A stretch of DNA of 11,350 nucleotides from Candidatus Bathyarchaeota archaeon (GTDB lineage Archaea > Thermoproteota > Bathyarchaeia > TCS64): the NCBI GenBank assembly GCA_030691555.1, contig JAUYEB010000197.1:1-11350 (forward strand), in the 5' to 3' direction. Shown piece by piece: positions 7,044 to 11,350 of this stretch (the stretch's first letter is position 1; each line of letters opens with the position of its first letter). The notes under the pieces are model-generated. The model made no database searches. It was given only the letters and a program-made list of their open reading frames with translations, and had not been told where the DNA came from. The position numbers and the translations under genes are program-made.

Positions 7044-8711
7044 GTGACGAGGCGGGTCGACATCTACTGGTGGCTGCTACCGATAATCACCGGGCTCGGG
7101 GCGGGCGTCGCCGCATCCGGCATCAACGGCCTCGTCTACTACGCGTGGGGGACGTTCTACGGGGACGCCCTGAAGAACCCGATCCTCTTCTTCGTCTTCC
7201 CCTTCACCGGCCTCGTCCTCAGCTACTTCCTCGTGCACCTCCTCGCCTGGTACCGCACCCCGAAGAGCAGCTTCCACATGCTGCTAGAGATATTCCACAT
7301 GACACCGACGGGGATGATGCCCCGGGAGGCGCTTGTCAAGACGGCCTCGGGCATCGCGACGAGCATCTTCGGCGGCTCAGCCGGCCCCGAGGGACCAGCG
7401 GCCGTCATCTCCGGGGGGTTCTCGACGTGGCTGAACAAGGTGATGAAGATAAAGATGGAGTCGAGCAAGGCCCTGATGATAGGGGTCGCGGCGGGGTTCT
7501 CGGCGAGCTTCAAGACGCCCCTGACGGGGCTCCTGTTCGCGCTGGAGCTCCCATACAGGCGCGACCTTGAGAAGGAGCCATTCATAGAGGCGGCCATCGC
7601 CAGCTCGACCGCCTACCTCGTCTCGGTCGCCCTCGGCGCCCCCAGCCTGCTCCCGGACCTTCAGCTAGACATCGCCGTCGTGCCACTAATGTGGCTGCCC
7701 ATCGCCATGGTGTTCGGCCTGGCGACGGGTGGCGTAGTCTTCCTCTTCACCGGCGCCTACGGCGTCTGTGAGAGGCTGGCGAAGCATGTGGTGACGAGGG
7801 GCGGCTACCCGCTCATGCTCCTCCTCGGGGGCGTCCTCCTCGGCGGGATCGGCTACGTTGCACCGCAGGCCGTGGGGCCCGGGTACCAGATGGTCCCGCT
7901 CCTCATGGGAGGCTCCGCTGTGACGCTCGGCGCCGTGCTGCTGCTGAGGACGTTCTCGACGAGCGTGACGATGACCTTCGGCGGGACGGGTGGGCTCTTC
8001 CTCCCGACGCTGCTGATCGGCGGGGCGTGGGGCGGAGTCGTCGGAACCATGCTGGTCCCCTCGATGACGCCCGTCTTCGTCCTCATGGGCATGGCGGCGT
8101 TCAGCTCCGGGGTCCACAAGATGATGCTGACCCCCATCATCTTCATAGCCGAGGTCTTCGGCCCCCACACCATCATACCCATAATCCTCGCAACCGTCGT
8201 CTGCTTCTTCGTCTCGGGCACCTACAGCTTCTACCCCATCCAGCCCGCCAACAAGGTCTCGCAGGAGGAGCTCGCGCTGGAGAGGTTCTACTACAAGGTG
8301 GCGAGGGGGAAGCCGAAGGAGCTGGAGAAGCTGACGGCCCGGGACATAGCCACGAGGAACCCGATCTCCCTCCGCGCGGAGATGAGCGTGAGGGAGGCGA
8401 TGGACGCCTTCGGCAAGACCTCGTTCAGGCTCATGCCCGTCGTCGACGCGGGGAAGACGGTGATCGGCTACGTCACCCTCGAGGACCTCGCATTCCTCTC
8501 GAAGACCGCCCTCGACAACCCGCTCAGCGCCGCGGAGTTGAGGGTGCCCCTCGTCTTCGGGGAGGGGGAGCGGATAATGAGGGTGATAGAGGAGATGATC
8601 GGGAGGGAGGAGGACCACTGCTTCGTCGTCGACGGTGAGGGGCGGCTCACGGGGATAATCTCGACGATCGACGTCACCCGCCTCCTCATGCGCTACTACA
8701 CCCACGCCTAG
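7044..8711 (+). CDS. ClC-family chloride channel/transporter with C-terminal CBS pair
   Basis: This is a membrane anion-conducting protein of the ClC family, 555 residues. The ClC core spans about residues 8-400. GGSAGPEGPAAV (110-121) is the GxEGP selectivity motif with the gating glutamate E116, and GGLFLP (316-321) is the GxFxP motif. The canonical GSGIP segment is replaced by KSSFHMLLEIFH, as in a divergent prokaryotic subgroup. The helix FKTPLTGLLFALELPYRRD has Leu169 where E. coli ClC has the proton-path glutamate E203, so channel-like or altered coupling is possible. Two CBS domains follow (about 430-486 and 499-552), which usually bind adenine nucleotides and regulate transport. The start is GTG at 7044; an in-frame TGA lies just upstream (7038-7040), so no earlier start exists. 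The ATG at 7040 is out of frame. Confidence 0.94.
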   Translation: MTRRVDIYWWLLPIITGLGAGVAASGINGLVYYAWGTFYGDALKNPILFFVFPFTGLVLSYFLVHLLAWYRTPKSSFHMLLEIFHMTPTGMMPREALVKTASGIATSIFGGSAGPEGPAAVISGGFSTWLNKVMKIKMESSKALMIGVAAGFSASFKTPLTGLLFALELPYRRDLEKEPFIEAAIASSTAYLVSVALGAPSLLPDLQLDIAVVPLMWLPIAMVFGLATGGVVFLFTGAYGVCERLAKHVVTRGGYPLMLLLGGVLLGGIGYVAPQAVGPGYQMVPLLMGGSAVTLGAVLLLRTFSTSVTMTFGGTGGLFLPTLLIGGAWGGVVGTMLVPSMTPVFVLMGMAAFSSGVHKMMLTPIIFIAEVFGPHTIIPIILATVVCFFVSGTYSFYPIQPANKVSQEELALERFYYKVARGKPKELEKLTARDIATRNPISLRAEMSVREAMDAFGKTSFRLMPVVDAGKTVIGYVTLEDLAFLSKTALDNPLSAAELRVPLVFGEGERIMRVIEEMIGREEDHCFVVDGEGRLTGIISTIDVTRLLMRYYTHA

Positions 8712-8747
8712 GACGCGTCGGTCAGTCGGCTCACCCGGTCATCTAAC

Positions 8748-8755
8748 ATTATAAG
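8748..8755 (+). promoter_or_regulatory. Candidate TATA box for the DMT transporter gene
   Basis: ATTATAAG lies in the 82-bp gap after the ClC gene, centred about 43 bp before the GTG start. It predicts a start near 8777 and a leader of about 17 nt containing a GAGGA ribosome binding site (8781-8785). This gives the DMT gene its own promoter rather than read-through from the ClC gene alone. Confidence 0.5.
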
Positions 8756-8793
8756 CGGGGCCGGTAGAAGAAGAGGATTCGAGGACAATCTCC

Positions 8794-9660
8794 GTGGACC
8801 TCTCAAGCCTCCCCCCGATGGTCTTCGTCGTCTCGGGGATAGTCACCATCACGGGCATCAACGTCACTAACCGCCTCGCCATCGGCTTCATAAGGACGCG
8901 CTGGGGCGTCATCGCGGCGAACTACTGCGTCGCCCTCGCCCTGAGTGCCATGATGGCCACAGCCAACGGGCTGCGCCCCGCCTCCTCCTTCACCCTCGCC
9001 CTCGGCCTCGTGACCGGCTTCCTATACATCGGCGGCATGTACCTCGGCATGGTGACCATCGGCAGGCGCGGCGCCTCCATCGCCGTGTCGGCGAGCCAGC
9101 TCAGCGTCCTCATCCCCGTCGGCCTCTCAGTCGCCCTCTTCGGGGAGAGCCTACGCACAAACCAGCTCGTCGGCGTGGCGGTCGCCCTCGCCTCGCTCCC
9201 GCTCCTCGCGGCGAAGATAGGCGGCGGCCTCAACGGCTCGCTGGACCGGGGGACCCTGCTCCTCCTCGCCGCCCAGCTACTCGTCCAGGGCTTCGCCCAG
9301 TTCTCGTCAAAGGTCCTCGTGGCCTCCGGCCTCGGCGCCGAGCGGGACGCCTTCTTCCTCGCCGTCTTCGTCTCGGCGACCCTCGCGACCATCCCAATCG
9401 CCCTAAGGCATCGAGGCGAGATAGGGCGAAAGGACCTGGCCTACGGGGGCGTCGTGGGGGTCTGCAACATCGGCGGCAACCTATCGATACTGCTCGCCCT
9501 CGCCGCCCTCCCCGGGGCGATCGTCTTCCCCCTCGTAAGCTCCGGCGGGCTCCTCATCGTGACTGTGCTCGCCTGGCTCATCTTTAAGGAGCGGATAAGC
9601 AGGGTGAACGCCGTCGGGATCGCCCTGACCCTCGCCGCGGTGCTCCTGATCAACCTCTAG
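8794..9660 (+). CDS. DMT-superfamily transporter (EamA type)
   Basis: This is a membrane transporter of 288 residues made of two repeated EamA halves (about 9-137 and 150-288), giving about ten hydrophobic helices. Typical EamA features are visible at the end of each half: SVLIPVGLSVALFGESLRTN closes the first, and the second ends with FPLVSSGGLLIVTVLAWLIF followed by KERISRVNAVGIALTLAAVLL. The glutamate after the terminal helix pair in each half (FGE, KER) is characteristic. Members export or import amino acids, nucleotide sugars or other small metabolites; the substrate here is unknown. The GTG at 8794 has GAGGA 8 nt upstream; an ATG at residue 9 (8818) is an alternative but would shorten the first helix. 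No neighbour on the same strand follows before the convergent deacylase gene. Confidence 0.9.
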   Translation: MDLSSLPPMVFVVSGIVTITGINVTNRLAIGFIRTRWGVIAANYCVALALSAMMATANGLRPASSFTLALGLVTGFLYIGGMYLGMVTIGRRGASIAVSASQLSVLIPVGLSVALFGESLRTNQLVGVAVALASLPLLAAKIGGGLNGSLDRGTLLLLAAQLLVQGFAQFSSKVLVASGLGAERDAFFLAVFVSATLATIPIALRHRGEIGRKDLAYGGVVGVCNIGGNLSILLALAALPGAIVFPLVSSGGLLIVTVLAWLIFKERISRVNAVGIALTLAAVLLINL

Positions 9661-9741
9661 CCAATAGGCTGAAACAGATTCGTGGCGGCGTGATAGGCCC
9701 TTAGCCGCGTGCTTGCATCGTCACTGCTCCGGGTTCCGCCG

Positions 9742-11316
9742 TCAGGCTCCCCTGTGGAGGATCTCCCCCGCGAGTGCCCCTGTGTGCCTTCCCTCCTCGA
9801 CGGTGGGGACGCCGTTGACGATCACGTGGGGTATCCCGTCGGGGAAGCCCGGCGGAGAGGTGATCGTATAGTCGTCCCTCACGCGTTCGGGGTCGAAGAC
9901 GGTCACGTCAGCGACCGCCCCGGGCTTGATCACCCCCCTGTCCCTCAGCCCGAGCCTCCACGCTGGCATGCCTGTCACCTTGTGCACCGCCTCCGACAGC
10001 GTGAGCACTCCCTCCCGGACGTAGTGGCCTATCACCCTAGGGAAGGTGCCGAAACTCCTCGGGTGGACCATTGCCCCCCTGTTGCCGGGCTCCGCGGTGC
10101 CGTCCGAGCCGATCATGACCGCGCCGTGGCGCATCAGGGCGCGGATGTCCTCCTCCTGGCCGAACAGCCCCATGAAGGGGACATTTGAGTCCTCCGCGAG
10201 GATTATGTCGTAGGCGACGTCCATCGGGTCCCTCCCCTCCTCCTCGGCGATCTTCTTCACCGTCTTCCCGGCGTGGCGTTTGTAGCGCTCGCTCTTGAGC
10301 GCGTAGAGGAGGAGCTGGCCCCAGTCCCTGTGGCGGAGCATCTCCCCAACCTCGGGCCTCATCCTCGCCCTGGTCTCGGGGTCTGCGAGCCTCCGCATCA
10401 TCTCCGCCTTCCCACCCTCCTGAGCCCACTTTGGGACGTACATGGTGAGCTCCCCGCCGCTGACAACGTACGGGTAGATGTCGGTGGTGAAGTCGACTCC
10501 CCTCGCCCGGGCGGCGTCCACGATGCCCAGGGTCACCTTCTCCGCGTTCCCCCAGTTCAGGCGCTGGCACGTGGAGCTGCCTATGTGGGCCATCTGGACG
10601 GGCAGCCCCGCCCTCTCGCCGACCTCGATGGCCTCGTTGAGGTTCCGCGGGAAGGTCTGGGCGGACCTCACGTGTGGGGCGTAGAGGCCGCCATGCCTAG
10701 CCGCTATCTTGCAGAGGTCGACTATCTCGCCGGTGCTCGCATAGAGCCCCGGTGCGTAGCCGAGGCCGGCGGAGAGCCCGAAGCACCCGGCACCCATCGC
10801 GTCCTCGACGTGGCGCCGCATCTCCCCCAACTCGCCACTCGTCGGCTCCCTGTCCTCGTGACCCATCACCGCCTCCCTGACGGTGCCGTGGCCGACGTAG
10901 AGCCCAACGTTCACGGAGACGCCCTGCCTCCTCAGCCTCCCCTCGTACTCACCCTGGGTCGACCAGTCGACCCTGAGGCCGAAATCCCGCGCGTAGTTCC
11001 TCTCGGCGTTCTCCTTCGAGAATCCAACCAGGGGGAAGGGGGACATGCCGCAGTTCCCCGCGACGAGGGTCGTGACGCCCTGGTGGACCATGCTCTCCGC
11101 CCTGCCGTCGGCGAGGAGGGAGACGTCGGAGTGGTTGTGGATGTCTATGAAGCCGGGGGCGACCACCAATCCGCTTGCGTCTATCACCTTGTCCGCCTTG
11201 ACGCCGCTCAGGTCCCCGACCCCGGCTATCCGTTTCCCCTCGATGCCCACGTCGGCCCTGAACCAGGGGTTGCCGTTCCCGTCGAGGACGCGGCCGCCTC
11301 GGATGAGGATGTCCAT
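9742..11316 (-). CDS. N-acyl-D-amino-acid deacylase (D-aminoacylase-type amidohydrolase)
   Basis: This is an amidohydrolase-superfamily zinc enzyme that removes the acyl group from N-acyl-D-amino acids, or a close relative acting on similar amides. The 524 residues are normal for the family. The N-terminal MDILIRGGRVLDGNG and GLVVAPGFIDIHNHSD give the H60-x-H62 metal pair. The family-specific metal-ligand cysteine is C89 in AGNCGMSPFP. H215 (YAPHVRS), H244 (QMAHIGS) and D405 (MIGSDG) complete the set seen in Alcaligenes D-aminoacylase. The usual HMRNE loop reads HVRSA, so acyl or side-chain preference may differ. The C-terminal GVIKPGAVADVTVFDPERV is the beta-sandwich return. The ATG at 11316 has a purine-rich GAGGGGCGATC upstream, resembling the archaeal ribosome binding site. 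Dihydroorotase-like or other amidohydrolase roles are less likely given C89. Confidence 0.9.
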   Translation of the reverse strand: MDILIRGGRVLDGNGNPWFRADVGIEGKRIAGVGDLSGVKADKVIDASGLVVAPGFIDIHNHSDVSLLADGRAESMVHQGVTTLVAGNCGMSPFPLVGFSKENAERNYARDFGLRVDWSTQGEYEGRLRRQGVSVNVGLYVGHGTVREAVMGHEDREPTSGELGEMRRHVEDAMGAGCFGLSAGLGYAPGLYASTGEIVDLCKIAARHGGLYAPHVRSAQTFPRNLNEAIEVGERAGLPVQMAHIGSSTCQRLNWGNAEKVTLGIVDAARARGVDFTTDIYPYVVSGGELTMYVPKWAQEGGKAEMMRRLADPETRARMRPEVGEMLRHRDWGQLLLYALKSERYKRHAGKTVKKIAEEEGRDPMDVAYDIILAEDSNVPFMGLFGQEEDIRALMRHGAVMIGSDGTAEPGNRGAMVHPRSFGTFPRVIGHYVREGVLTLSEAVHKVTGMPAWRLGLRDRGVIKPGAVADVTVFDPERVRDDYTITSPPGFPDGIPHVIVNGVPTVEEGRHTGALAGEILHRGA

Positions 11317-11333
11317 GTAAGCTGATCGCCCCT

Positions 11334-11345
11334 CGATAAGAAAAG
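11334..11345 (-). promoter_or_regulatory. Possible promoter element of the deacylase gene
   Basis: On the minus strand the A/T-richer stretch CTTTTCTTATCG is centred about 24 bp upstream of the ATG, near the distance of an archaeal TATA box. The match to a TATA consensus is poor, and the window ends just beyond, so upstream elements cannot be judged. Confidence 0.25.
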
Positions 11346-11350
11346 CTGAT

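Noticed and set aside
7686..8705. Long open frame of 339 codons on the minus strand opposite the ClC gene
   Set aside because: The product is low in complexity, rich in His, Glu, Arg and Asp, and has no family motif. It mirrors the GC-rich codon positions of the real gene.
9661..9741. Possible hairpin or terminator between the DMT and deacylase genes
   Set aside because: Only a 5-bp GCGGC/GCCGC pairing across a 14-nt loop with no T-run; too weak to call.
10273..11325. Open frame of 350 codons on the plus strand opposite the deacylase gene
   Set aside because: It is fully contained opposite a well-supported enzyme with all its catalytic motifs. The composition is biased and no motif is seen.

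Overview
The window looks like a stretch of archaeal chromosome with eight complete protein genes and one partial gene, packed with gaps of about 110 bp or less. The archaeal reading rests on four things: high G+C, heavy use of AGG for arginine and ATA for isoleucine, TATA-like boxes about 26-28 bp upstream of probable transcription starts, and several TTG or GTG starts. A GC-rich lineage of the TACK group would fit, but nothing here fixes the phylum. I see no tRNA, rRNA, CRISPR array, insertion sequence, integrase or phage gene, and no gene-free stretch over 300 bases.

Layout, left to right. A Nudix hydrolase of the CoA-pyrophosphatase-like type (+) is cut by the left edge. It runs tail-to-tail into the sucC-sucD operon (-), which encodes both subunits of succinyl-CoA synthetase. 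A divergent intergenic region of about 113 bp separates sucC from a rightward group: an M20D-type metallo-amidohydrolase, an aldo/keto reductase and an unrecognised 301-residue protein. That protein ends in the same CTAG tetranucleotide as the leftward MFS transporter. The MFS gene and a rightward ClC chloride channel/transporter with two CBS domains diverge from a 61-bp gap that may hold interleaved promoters. A DMT/EamA transporter (+) follows. The window ends with a leftward N-acyl-D-amino-acid deacylase-type amidohydrolase that is complete at both ends.

How the genes fit together. The best-supported metabolic unit is sucCD, the substrate-level phosphorylation step of the TCA cycle. The two amidohydrolases (M20D and D-aminoacylase type), with the MFS and DMT carriers, suggest uptake or turnover of acylated amino acids or peptides. 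They are in separate transcription units, so this is only an inference. The ClC protein probably handles chloride, with its CBS pair as a nucleotide-sensing regulatory domain.

This is mostly ordinary housekeeping and transport territory. I did not find a clear undescribed multi-gene system. The strongest unknown is the hypothetical protein at 4800-5705. The more interesting sequence-level points are the ClC proton-glutamate substitution, the interleaved divergent promoter candidate, a hairpin that would cover the aldo/keto reductase ribosome binding site, and two convergent gene overlaps.
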